Origin: Sva-07 sp963747375
GTDB taxonomy: Bacteria > Actinomycetota > Acidimicrobiia > Acidimicrobiales > Ilumatobacteraceae
Direction of reading: 5' to 3'
Assembly: GCA_963747375.1 (NCBI GenBank)
Contig: CAVVFL010000002.1
Coordinates: forward strand, 1-64,000
DNA length: 64,000 nucleotides
The notes under the pieces were generated by a model, which ran no database searches, was not told the origin of the DNA, and saw nothing but the letters and a program-made list of their open reading frames with translations. This document shows, piece after piece, positions 54,670 through 62,904 of this stretch. The position numbers and the translations under genes were made by a program. The stretch's first letter is position 1; the number at the start of each line of letters is the position of its first letter.

Positions 54670-56889
54670 ATGACCTTGCACCTGCTCGGGATCCGTCATC
54701 ACGGCCCGGGCTCGGCGCGTTCGGTGCTCACCGTGCTCGACGACGTGCGACCCGACGTGGTGCTCGTCGAGCTCCCTGCCGACGTCGAGCCGGTGGTGCG
54801 ATGGATCGGCGACACCGGTCTCGTTCCACCGGTGGCTCTCCTCGGTTACGTCGTCGCCGAACCCGCCCGCGCGGCCTTCGCTCCGCTGGCGTCGTTCAGC
54901 CCCGAATGGCAGGCGATCGCCTGGGCGAACGCGAACGAGGTCCCGGTTCATGCCATCGACCTCCCGCTCGCGGTGACGCTCGCCCGGCCCGCCGATGCGC
55001 CGCCGGACCTGGTGAGTGAGCCGCCGCCACCCGATCCGATCCGCGACCTCGCCGCGGCCGCCGGTGACCCCGACCCTGAACGCTGGTGGGAGGACGTCAT
55101 CGAGCATCGCGGCGACGCAGCACCGGCGTTCGATGCTGTTGCCGAAGCGATGGCCGTTGCCCGCCGAGGCTTCGTTCCGGCGCCGGCGGAGATCCAACGC
55201 GAAGCCCACATGCGGCGAGCGATCCGTGCCGCACGGCGGGCAGGTCACGAGCACATCGTCGTGATCTGCGGCGCATGGCACGTGCCGGCGCTCGACCTCG
55301 ACGCGACGGTGCCCGGTTCGGACGCGGTCCCGAACGCGTCGGTCGACGCCGCCACGTTGCGTGGAATGCCGAAGGTCAAGGTGGCGGTCGCCTGGGTGCC
55401 GTGGACCCATGAGCGACTCACGGCCCGCTCGGGCTACGGCGCGGGGGTCGACAGCCCGGGTTGGTATCACCACGTGTTCGATCACCCGGGCGAGCAGGGG
55501 GTGGTCCGCTTCTTCGTCGACGCTGCCCGTCTCGTGCGCGACCGCGGTGGCGCAGCGTCGCCGGACGAGCTGATCGCCGGCACGCGCCTGGCCACCACGT
55601 TGGCGGCGATGCGTGGTCGCCCACGGGCGGGCCTCGCCGAGGTCCTCGATGCCGCCGATGCGGTGACCGGCGCGCTCGACGTCGTCCGGCGCGATCTCGT
55701 GATCGGCCATGCCATCGGTGAGGTCCCCGACGCGGCACCGCAGGTTCCGCTCGCCCGCGACGTCGCCAAGCTCCAGAAGTCGGCCCGGATCCCGATGAGC
55801 GCCGAGGTGCGCACGGTCGAGGTCGATCTGCGCACACCGATCGGTCGCCGCAAGTCGCATCTGCTCCACCGGCTCGTGGCCCTCGGGATCGGATGGGGCG
55901 TCGCGGTCGAAGGCCGAGGTTCCTCCGGCACGTTCCGCGAGACGTGGGAGGTCCGCTGGGATCCCGACCTGTCGGTGCGGTTGATCGAGCGTGCGGGGTA
56001 CGGCACCACCCTCGAATCGGCCGCCACGGCTCGCCTCGTCGAACGAGCGACGGTCGCAACGGGGATCGCCGAGCTCGTCGGCGTGGTCGAGCAGGCCTTG
56101 TTCTCCGAACTTCCCGATGCCGTCGAGCCGAGCGTGGATCGACTGGCCCGGGTGGCGGCGACCGACCCCGATGTCGGCCAGCTGCTCGACGCCATGCCGG
56201 CCCTGGCCTCGGCGCTCCGCTACGGCGATGTCCGCGGGACCGACGCCGAGTCGCTTCGTCGGGTCGTCGACGGCATCGTCGTGCGGATCCTCGCCGGCGT
56301 GCGTGCCGCCACCCGGTCGCTCGACGACGACGCGGCCGCCGTGATGACCGAACGTCTGAGCGCCTTCCAGGGGGCGCTCGCCGTTCTCGATCATCCGGCT
56401 CGCCGCTCGGCGTTGCCCGCCGTGCTCGTCGAGCTCACCACGGGCGCCGGCCACGGGCTCGTGCAGGGACGAGCGACCCGGTTGCTGCACGACTCGGGGA
56501 GTTGGACGGCCGTCTCGGTGCAGCGCCGGTTGTCGCAGGCATTGTCCGGCGGAACGCCACCCGCTCGCGGCGCGGCGTTCGTCGAGGGATTCCTCGCCGG
56601 CTCGGGCTCGGTTCTCGTGCACGACGCGGAACTCCTCGGCGTGCTCGACGGGTGGGTGTCGTCGCTCCCGATCGACGCGTTCGATGCCGTCATCGCCCTG
56701 CTGCGCCGGACATTCGGCGCGTTCGAGGCCGCCGAGCGACGCCAGTTGATGATGGTGCTGATGGGTCTCGGCGTCGAGCGGACGACCGGGTTCGGTGTCG
56801 ACGTCGACGCGACCCGTTCGGCGAGTGCGCTGGTGACGGTTCGTCACATGCTTGGTCTGCCGGACGCAGCGGTGGAGCTGGTGCCGTGA
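54670..56889 (+). CDS. DUF5682 protein
   Basis: 739 aa, intact. The N-terminal third has a TraB/ChaN-like look: LHLLGIRHHGPGSARSVLTV, VRPDVVLVELPADVEPVVRW, RRAGHEHIVVICGAWHVPAL, conserved His/Glu/His positions that in the ChaN/EreA/TraB superfamily bind metal or haem or form an active site. The C-terminal two-thirds are helical. Found in bacteria next to MoxR and vWA genes; function unknown. Its stop overlaps the GTG of the vWA gene (GTGA). Confidence 0.8.
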   Translation: MTLHLLGIRHHGPGSARSVLTVLDDVRPDVVLVELPADVEPVVRWIGDTGLVPPVALLGYVVAEPARAAFAPLASFSPEWQAIAWANANEVPVHAIDLPLAVTLARPADAPPDLVSEPPPPDPIRDLAAAAGDPDPERWWEDVIEHRGDAAPAFDAVAEAMAVARRGFVPAPAEIQREAHMRRAIRAARRAGHEHIVVICGAWHVPALDLDATVPGSDAVPNASVDAATLRGMPKVKVAVAWVPWTHERLTARSGYGAGVDSPGWYHHVFDHPGEQGVVRFFVDAARLVRDRGGAASPDELIAGTRLATTLAAMRGRPRAGLAEVLDAADAVTGALDVVRRDLVIGHAIGEVPDAAPQVPLARDVAKLQKSARIPMSAEVRTVEVDLRTPIGRRKSHLLHRLVALGIGWGVAVEGRGSSGTFRETWEVRWDPDLSVRLIERAGYGTTLESAATARLVERATVATGIAELVGVVEQALFSELPDAVEPSVDRLARVAATDPDVGQLLDAMPALASALRYGDVRGTDAESLRRVVDGIVVRILAGVRAATRSLDDDAAAVMTERLSAFQGALAVLDHPARRSALPAVLVELTTGAGHGLVQGRATRLLHDSGSWTAVSVQRRLSQALSGGTPPARGAAFVEGFLAGSGSVLVHDAELLGVLDGWVSSLPIDAFDAVIALLRRTFGAFEAAERRQLMMVLMGLGVERTTGFGVDVDATRSASALVTVRHMLGLPDAAVELVP

Positions 56890-58088
56890 GTGCTTCGTTC
56901 CGCGTCTCGGAGGCCGAGCGCCGCCGTCGCTGGCGGCTCCTCCTCGGTCCTGCCGGCGATGACGCTCTTGCACAGGCCGAGGCGGCGGGGGGCAAGGAGG
57001 GCGATCACGGATCGGTTGGTGGCCTCCACGGCGACGACGTCCGAATCGATGCAGCGCTCGGCGCGCTCTACGACCGCGACGATCGTGAGGGCGGCCCGGA
57101 CGGATCGCGACGGAGCGCCGGGCGGTCGGGCGGGCTCGGTCGCTCGAAGCCCGGTGTCGTGCGGTGGCTCGGCGACATCCGCCGCTACTTCCCGACACCG
57201 GTGGTCCAGATCCTCCAGCGCGACGCCGTCGAGCGCCTCGATCTCCGCCAACTGCTCCTCGAACCCGAATTGCTCCAGGGCCTCGAACCCGACATCCACC
57301 TCGTCACCCTCCTCGTCGAACTCAATCGGCACCTGCCCGACGAGACCAGGGCGACCGCCCGCCAGGTGATCGCCAAGGTGCTCGACGACCTCGAGCGACG
57401 TCTCACCGACCAGACCCGCCAGGCGGTACGTGGCGCGCTCGCCCGTTCGGCGCGGACGCGTCGACCGCGCCCCGGCGACATCGACTGGCCGATGACGATC
57501 TCGGCCAACCTGCGTCACTGGATTCCCGAGCACCGCACACTCGTGCCCGAACGCCTCGTCGGCCACGGGCGCCGCCAGCGCAGCCTGGCCCGCGACGTGG
57601 TGATCGCGGTCGACCAGTCGGGTTCGATGGCCGACAGCGTCGTCTACGCATCCCTCTTCGGCGGGGTCCTCGCGCAGATCCCTGCGCTGCGCACCTCGTT
57701 CATCGCGTTCGACACGTCGGTCACCGACCTCACCGCATTCCTGCACGATCCGGTCGAGGTGCTGTTCGGTGTGCAGCTCGGGGGTGGCACCGACATCGCG
57801 AATGCGTTGGGCTACTGCCGACAACTCGTCGGTCGGCCCCGCGACAGCGTCGTGTTCCTCGTGAGCGACCTGTTCGAGGGCGGCAATGCCGAACTCATGC
57901 ATCGTCGGGTCGGTGACCTGATCGGCGCCGGCGCCCAGGTGGTCGTGCTGCTTGCGCTCAGCGACGAAGGAACACCGGCTCACGATCACGCCCACGCCGC
58001 CGCGCTGGCCGCACTGGGGGCGACCGTGATGTCGGCCACGCCCGACGAGTTCCCCGCGGTGCTCGCCGCTGCCTTGACGAAATCTTGA
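56886..58088 (+). CDS. vWA-domain protein (CoxE-like)
   Basis: 400 aa, GTG start overlapping the DUF5682 stop. The N-terminal part is charged and possibly disordered (residues 20-85), then helical (RRYFPTPVVQILQRDAVERL, ATARQVIAKVLDDLERRLTD). The vWA domain begins about 238 with the MIDAS motif VIAVDQSGSMADSVVYAS (D243, S245, S247), the Thr site LGGGTDIANALGYCRQL and the Asp strand VFLVSDLFEGGN, so metal binding is intact. The natural partner of the MoxR ATPase two genes upstream. Confidence 0.85.
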   Translation: MSASFRVSEAERRRRWRLLLGPAGDDALAQAEAAGGKEGDHGSVGGLHGDDVRIDAALGALYDRDDREGGPDGSRRSAGRSGGLGRSKPGVVRWLGDIRRYFPTPVVQILQRDAVERLDLRQLLLEPELLQGLEPDIHLVTLLVELNRHLPDETRATARQVIAKVLDDLERRLTDQTRQAVRGALARSARTRRPRPGDIDWPMTISANLRHWIPEHRTLVPERLVGHGRRQRSLARDVVIAVDQSGSMADSVVYASLFGGVLAQIPALRTSFIAFDTSVTDLTAFLHDPVEVLFGVQLGGGTDIANALGYCRQLVGRPRDSVVFLVSDLFEGGNAELMHRRVGDLIGAGAQVVVLLALSDEGTPAHDHAHAAALAALGATVMSATPDEFPAVLAAALTKS

Positions 58089-58147
58089 AACACCAACCCG
58101 GTCCGTCGGCGACCCGACGGATGGGGTTGAGTGGCAGGCCGGGGCGC

Positions 58148-58153
58148 TAGCTT
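58148..58153 (+). promoter_or_regulatory. -10-like box TAGCTT before the Nfu-like gene
   Basis: TAGCTT ends 9 nt before ATG 58163; no ribosome site. Confidence 0.4.
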
Positions 58154-58162
58154 TGGGACTTC

Positions 58163-58624
58163 ATGGGTCAGCTGGTCGCCGTCACCGAGAAGCCGAGTTC
58201 GTCACGCGGAGTCGTGCGGTTCGAGATCAATCGCACCCTGTCGGGCATGGGGCACGAGCACTTCGGATCCGTCGACGACGCCTGGGGCAACACCCCGTCC
58301 GACGAGCTGGCCCGGCGCATGTTCGCCACCGGCCAGGTCGATGCGGTGCACGTGTACGCCAACATCATCACCGTCGACCTGGCGAAGGGCCACGAGGCCA
58401 CCGGCCTGTCCGATGTGGTGCGCGACCTGTACCAGTACTGGAAGCCAGGTGTCGTGCCGCCGTCGTTCGAGGACCTGCAGCCCGAGCAGGATGCGCCCGC
58501 TGCGCCGAGTGGCAGCAGCGATGGTGCGACCGGCGAGCTGTCGGAGGCCGCAAAACGGGTTCCGGGCCATCTTCTCGATCGCAGCCGTTCGGCGCGCGAG
58601 CGCTGGAACGCCAAGAACAGCTGA
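58163..58624 (+). CDS. NfuA N-terminal-like scaffold domain protein
   Basis: 153 aa. Residues 14-90 match the Nfu N-terminal (scaffold) domain: VVRFEINRTLSGMGHEHFG, DELARRMFATGQVDAVHVYA and NIITVDLAKGHEATGLSDVV, ending in DLYQYWKPGVVP. This domain lacks the CxxC cluster-binding part of NfuA, so it is a degenerate or partner form. The remaining 60 aa are low-complexity and charged. Possibly linked to iron-sulfur cluster delivery, for which LipA is a client in other bacteria; that link is inference. Confidence 0.7.
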   Translation: MGQLVAVTEKPSSSRGVVRFEINRTLSGMGHEHFGSVDDAWGNTPSDELARRMFATGQVDAVHVYANIITVDLAKGHEATGLSDVVRDLYQYWKPGVVPPSFEDLQPEQDAPAAPSGSSDGATGELSEAAKRVPGHLLDRSRSARERWNAKNS

Positions 58625-58743
58625 TCGGAACGGCTGACCCGTTTCAGCTGACCGATACGCACACCACGCTTTCGGGAGCAGGATGCGGCGTGGACCAGGG
58701 TTGTCCCTCTAGCGTCGGGCGGCCGGCGCAGGCTGGTGCCCAG

Positions 58744-59598
58744 ATGACCGACGCCGTACTCACACTCCAAGAAGCCGCCGATGAGCTCGGCGTTCACTAC
58801 ATGACCGCGTATCGATACGTGCGTCTCGGGGTGATGGAGGCGTCGAAGACGGGCGGGGTGTGGCAGGTGCAGCGTTCGGCAGTCGACCGCTTCCGTGAGA
58901 ATGCAAGGGTCGCCGCGGCAACCGTCGGACCGTCCGGCAAGGGTGGTCCGCGCAATCGTCGAGCACCGTGGGCGAGTCGGCTCGAATCGCGTCTGGTCGC
59001 CGGTGACGCGCCGGGGTCGTGGAGCGTGATCGAGGCGGCGATGGCGTCGGGCGCGGATCTGGACGAGATCTATCTCGACGTGCTGACTCCGGCGATGGTG
59101 GCGATCGGCGAGCGATGGGCAGCGGGTGAACTCGACATCTCGATCGAGCATCGTGCGACGGGTATTGCCATGCGCATCATCGGTCGGATCGGCCCACGAT
59201 TCGGTCGACGTGGCCGATCGCGCGGCGTGGTGGCGCTCGGTGCGCCGGCCGGGGAGTTCCACGCGCTTCCGGTGGCGATGCTCGGCGATCTCCTGCGGTT
59301 GCGGGGTTGGGACGTGTCGGACTTCGGCGTCGACGTGCCGACCGAATCGCTCGTTCATGTGATCAGCAAGACGCCGGATCTCCTGGCGGTCGGGTTGTCG
59401 GTGATGTCGTCCGACAACCTCGCATCGCTCGCCGACGCGTGCGCGGCCGCTCACGCCGCGGATCCCGCGGTGTTGGTCGTGGTCGGTGGTCGGGCCGTCA
59501 CCGACCACGACCATGCCCGAACGCTGGGCGCGGACGCCTACGCCGCGTCCGGCCTCGAGATGGACGCGGTACTCACCCGCCATACCTCGTCCGGCTGA
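58744..59598 (+). CDS. CarH-like B12-binding regulator with excisionase-type HTH
   Basis: 284 aa. Residues 5-45 are an excisionase/MerR-like DNA-binding helix set (LTLQEAADELGVHYMTAYRY, VRLGVMEASKTGGVWQVQRS). Residues about 80-155 are the helical B12 cap carrying W-x9-EH (ERWAAGELDISIEHRATG: W125, E135, H136), the signature by which CarH/LitR photoreceptors hold adenosylcobalamin. The B12 Rossmann domain follows with APAGEFHALPVAMLGDLLRL, where E171-x-H173 gives the lower axial His, and VLVVVGGRAVTDHDHARTLG. The His that follows the Trp in Thermus CarH is Ala here. Probably a light- or B12-responsive repressor; targets unknown. Confidence 0.8.
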   Translation: MTDAVLTLQEAADELGVHYMTAYRYVRLGVMEASKTGGVWQVQRSAVDRFRENARVAAATVGPSGKGGPRNRRAPWASRLESRLVAGDAPGSWSVIEAAMASGADLDEIYLDVLTPAMVAIGERWAAGELDISIEHRATGIAMRIIGRIGPRFGRRGRSRGVVALGAPAGEFHALPVAMLGDLLRLRGWDVSDFGVDVPTESLVHVISKTPDLLAVGLSVMSSDNLASLADACAAAHAADPAVLVVVGGRAVTDHDHARTLGADAYAASGLEMDAVLTRHTSSG

Positions 59599-59669
59599 CG
59601 CTGTCGGGGCTGGGCGGGTCGGTCAGGTCGGGTCCGGAGCGACCGGTGGTGGAGCGAACGTGTGTTCGC

Positions 59670-59675
59670 TAGGGT
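59670..59675 (+). promoter_or_regulatory. -10-like box TAGGGT before imuA-imuB
   Basis: TAGGGT ends 6 nt before ATG 59682. A LexA box was not found by eye in the 80 nt upstream. Confidence 0.4.
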
Positions 59676-59681
59676 GGCGGG

Positions 59682-60299
59682 ATGGACCTGGCTGTCGACT
59701 TGGCTGCACTGACCGAACGAGTGGCACCCGTGGTGCTGGCCCGCGAACGTACGATGCCGGTGGGCGACGAACTCGCCGGATTGTTCGCCGAGGGAGGGCT
59801 CGTGCGGGGCAGGACGGTTGCCTGTCAGGGCCCGGCGGCAACCTCGACGGCGCTTGCGCTGGTTGCAGCCGCCGTCACCGCCGGGGCGTGGATGGCCGTG
59901 GTCGACCTGCCGACGATCGGGCTCGACGCCGCCAGCGAACTCGGTGTGCCACTGGAGCGGATCGTGGCCATCGAGACCGGCGGCGACCAGGCCCGCTGGG
60001 TCGAGGTGGTGGCCGCTGCCGCCGACGGCTTCGACGTACTGCTCGTGCGAGTGCCGAGCGAGCTGGCTGCAGCCGGCAGCCGCAAACTCGCCGTGCGCCT
60101 GCGTCAGCGTGACGTGGTCACGATCGTGTTGGGCGACCCCGGCGCGATGGCGTGCGACGGCGTGCTCCACACCGGCGAGCCGCAGTGGACGGGGCTCGGT
60201 GAGGGACATGGGCATCTTCGTGAACGTCGCGTGGTGGTCCAGGCCTCTGGTCGGCGCCTTCCCGGCCGCCGCAGCTGTCAGCTCGCCATCTCGGCCTGA
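59682..60299 (+). CDS. ImuA-like RecA-fold protein
   Basis: 205 aa. A degenerate RecA-like fold (LVRGRTVACQGPAATSTALA as a P-loop remnant, WMAVVDLPTIGLDAASELGV, DVLLVRVPSELAAAGSRKLA) typical of ImuA/ImuA' proteins encoded before ImuB. The phosphate-binding loop lacks GKT, so ATP binding is doubtful. The last 30 residues (basic) may be frameshifted. Acts with ImuB and DnaE2 in damage-induced mutagenesis in other bacteria. ImuB starts 30 nt downstream. Confidence 0.65.
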   Translation: MDLAVDLAALTERVAPVVLARERTMPVGDELAGLFAEGGLVRGRTVACQGPAATSTALALVAAAVTAGAWMAVVDLPTIGLDAASELGVPLERIVAIETGGDQARWVEVVAAAADGFDVLLVRVPSELAAAGSRKLAVRLRQRDVVTIVLGDPGAMACDGVLHTGEPQWTGLGEGHGHLRERRVVVQASGRRLPGRRSCQLAISA

Positions 60300-60329
60300 C
60301 CGAGCACCGACCGAGATCCGATCGAGAAC

Positions 60330-61955
60330 ATGGACACTCCTCCACGAATCGTGTCGTTGTGGTTCCCCGACTGGCCGGTGGCCGCGGCGGGGTTCCCTGC
60401 CGATGCCCCGGCAGCAGTCATGTTCGCGAACCGGGTCGTGGCGCGTACCGCTGCTGCCGCGAGCGAGGGAGTCGTCGTCGGCCAGCGCCGCCGTCAGGCT
60501 CAGCGACGTTGCCCGCACATCACCCTGATCGACCACGATGGCGACCGTGATGCTCGCGAGTTCGAGCCGATGGTCCGTGCCATCGCCGAGATCTCGCCGC
60601 GTCTCGACGTCGTCGAACCGGGATGGATCACCCTGCGGGCGCTCGGACCGTCGCGCTACTTCGGTGGTGATGCGATGTTGGCCGACCGTTTGGACGAGGT
60701 CGGGAGAGCCGGCACCACATCCGTGGTCCCCGGTGTGGGGATCGCCGACGGACGATTTGCATCGAGCATCGCGGCGCGGCTGGCGGTGCGTCAGGGCCAC
60801 CCGGTGATCGTCGAGGCGGGGGAGTCGCCGGCGTTCTGTGCCGAACTCCCGATCGGCTGGCTGCAGACACTGGGCGAGTCCGATCCCGAGCTGATCGAAC
60901 TGTTCGCCCGCCTCGGCCTCCGGCGTCTCGGTGACCTCGCGGCGTTGAGCGCCGTCGACGTGCTCGGGCGGTTCGGTCACGTCGGGGTGCACGCGCACCG
61001 GTTGGCGTCGGGTGCCGACACCCGCCCGTCGAGCACCACCGACCCCGCCCCCGAGCGGCGCCTCGATCAGGTGCTCGACGATCCCGCCGCGCAGTCGAGT
61101 GCCGTGGTGTTCGTCGCCAAACAGTTGGCCGACGAACTGGCCGGTCAGCTCGGCGCCGATGGTCGGGTCTGCACCCGCCTGGTGGTGCTGTTGGAATCGG
61201 AGCACGGCGAACGGTCGGAGCGGTCGTGGTACCGGTCGGCGGGGCTCACGGCGTCGGCGATGGTCGAACGGGTCCGCTGGCAGCTCGATGCCTGGATCGG
61301 CCTGCCGCGGGGGAGCGACCAGGAGCTGACCGGTGGCATCGCCCTGGTTCGTCTGACGCCTGACGAGGTGCGTGCCGACGAGGGCAGCCAGCTCGGCCTG
61401 TGGGGTGGCCAGACCGAAGCCGATCGGCGAGCGGCGCGGGCGATCGCCCGATTGTCCACCCTGACATCGCAAGATGCGGTGACCGTGCCGGTGTGGCGAG
61501 GCGGACGTCTCCCGGCCGACCGTTACGAATGGGTGCCGGCCACGATGGTCGACCTCGATCACCGGGCCGGATCGAAGGCGGGGACGGGGAGCGGGCCGAT
61601 GGGGCCGTGGCCCGGCGCGCTCCCGTCGCCGTCGCCGGCGACGGTGTTCGCCGATCCTCACCCGGTCGAGGTGCTCGACGAACACGGTGAGGCGCTGCGG
61701 GTCAACGGTCGCGGGATGGTGTCGGCGCGCCCGGCGCTGTTGCGACTGTTGACCGGCGACGACGCATCAGGGTGGCGCCGAGGCAGGCCACGACCGATCG
61801 TCGCGTGGGCGGGTCCGTGGCCGATCGAGGAGCGTTGGTGGGAGCCCGAACGTCATCGACGCCTGGCTCGGTTCCAGGTGATCACCGACGACCACGACGG
61901 CTATCTCGTCGTCGCCGAACACCAACGCTGGTGGATCAGCGCCCGCTACGACTGA
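60330..61955 (+). CDS. imuB: ImuB, catalytically dead Y-family polymerase
   Basis: 541 aa, intact. RIVSLWFPDWPVAAAGFPAD is the ImuB-type start in place of the DinB DMDAFF motif, and the second palm site reads LDVVEPGWITLRALGPSRYF rather than SIDE, so the metal-binding acids are missing, as known for ImuB. The fingers and thumb region (GVGIADGRFASSIAARLAVR, LFARLGLRRLGDLAALSAVD) is kept. A clamp-binding motif QLGLW lies near residues 354-358. It would bridge the beta clamp, ImuA' and DnaE2; dnaE2 is not in this window. Confidence 0.85.
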   Translation: MDTPPRIVSLWFPDWPVAAAGFPADAPAAVMFANRVVARTAAAASEGVVVGQRRRQAQRRCPHITLIDHDGDRDAREFEPMVRAIAEISPRLDVVEPGWITLRALGPSRYFGGDAMLADRLDEVGRAGTTSVVPGVGIADGRFASSIAARLAVRQGHPVIVEAGESPAFCAELPIGWLQTLGESDPELIELFARLGLRRLGDLAALSAVDVLGRFGHVGVHAHRLASGADTRPSSTTDPAPERRLDQVLDDPAAQSSAVVFVAKQLADELAGQLGADGRVCTRLVVLLESEHGERSERSWYRSAGLTASAMVERVRWQLDAWIGLPRGSDQELTGGIALVRLTPDEVRADEGSQLGLWGGQTEADRRAARAIARLSTLTSQDAVTVPVWRGGRLPADRYEWVPATMVDLDHRAGSKAGTGSGPMGPWPGALPSPSPATVFADPHPVEVLDEHGEALRVNGRGMVSARPALLRLLTGDDASGWRRGRPRPIVAWAGPWPIEERWWEPERHRRLARFQVITDDHDGYLVVAEHQRWWISARYD

Positions 61956-61991
61956 ACCGTTCCCGTGGTGTCAGACACCGCGGGGAACAGA

Positions 61992-62759
61992 TCAGCCGAC
62001 TGCGGCGAGGTCGAAGGCGTTGGAGATCTCGAACTGGTCGGTCACGTCGTTCGCCAGCCGGAACCCCACGCCGCGAACGGTGTGGATCACCTTGTAGTCG
62101 GGGCCGGCCTTGTCGAGCTTGCGGCGCAGGTTCGACAGATGGACGTCGACGACGTGGTTGTCACCGACCCATGTCGGGCCCCACACGGCATCGAGGAGGT
62201 CTTCGCGGGTGCAGACCTCGGCCGGTCGACGGCAGAGCTGTTCGAGCAGCGAGAACTCGATGCGGGTGGTCGCGACTTCCTCGTCGACGATGCGTACTTC
62301 TCGCCGACCGAGATCGATGGTCAGCGGGCCGAGGTTCAGTACCGAGGTCGAGGGGCTGTCGACGCGGCTCTGCATCTGACGGGGGCGGCGCAGGAGGGCG
62401 TGGCAACGAGCCGAGAGTTCCTCGGGCAGCACCGGCATCGACACGGCGTCGTCGGCGCCCGAGTGGAGCACGGCGGCACGGGCCCGGTGGGCGCCTTCGT
62501 CGGTGATGCAGAGCAGGTACTGCTCGCTGGACTCGCGCAGGCGCTCGTAGAGGGGACGGCCATCGGGTGCACGAAGGTGGGAGCAGACGATCAACACGTC
62601 GGGGGAGAACGACTCGGCCAACATGATCGCCGCTTCGCCGTCGGTCGGGGCGCTGACGCTGAAGCCGGCCGCCCGTAGGCCAGCCACGCTGGTCCGACGC
62701 AGATCGGGGTCGTCGACTGCGATCAGGATGCGAGGTGCGATGTTGGTGTCGTTGTCCAT
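61992..62759 (-). CDS. OmpR-type response regulator with atypical receiver
   Basis: 255 aa. Receiver domain residues 9-125: acidic pair in RILIAVDDPDLRR, but the phospho-acceptor position is Cys (C59 in SPDVLIVCSHLRAPDG, where OmpR has LDLMLPGEDG), and the conserved Lys is Met (DDAVSMPVLPEEL). C-terminal winged helix: LTIDLGRREVRIVDEEVATT, RIEFSLLEQLCRRPAEVCTR, VVDVHLSNLRRKLDKAGPDY and VIHTVRGVGFRL, so DNA binding is intact. No histidine kinase nearby. Likely an orphan regulator working without phosphorylation. Confidence 0.85.
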   Translation of the reverse strand: MDNDTNIAPRILIAVDDPDLRRTSVAGLRAAGFSVSAPTDGEAAIMLAESFSPDVLIVCSHLRAPDGRPLYERLRESSEQYLLCITDEGAHRARAAVLHSGADDAVSMPVLPEELSARCHALLRRPRQMQSRVDSPSTSVLNLGPLTIDLGRREVRIVDEEVATTRIEFSLLEQLCRRPAEVCTREDLLDAVWGPTWVGDNHVVDVHLSNLRRKLDKAGPDYKVIHTVRGVGFRLANDVTDQFEISNAFDLAAVG

Positions 62760-62904
62760 GTTGTTGTCCCGCCGGTTCGGTCGGCCAGGTCAGGCCGATC
62801 TTCGTGTCCTGGTGGTGGTATCGGCAGGAAACTGACGAACTCAAGAAGAAATCGAAAGAAATCACACGCGTGTCATTCGTGTGTGCGACTGCTACACCGG
62901 AGCG

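Noticed and set aside
54466..57198. Long open frame of 910 codons on the minus strand
   Set aside because: It lies opposite DUF5682 and vWA genes with clear motifs; the translation is Arg/His-rich with no domain, as expected for antisense frames in high-GC DNA.
59538..61685. Minus-strand open frame of 715 codons
   Set aside because: Shadow of imuA and imuB; no motif, no start signal, no partner genes.
62760..62904. Possible small gene in the gap between the response regulator and NUDIX genes
   Set aside because: Frames here are short and Arg/Cys-rich without a ribosome site; the gap more likely holds the two divergent promoters.
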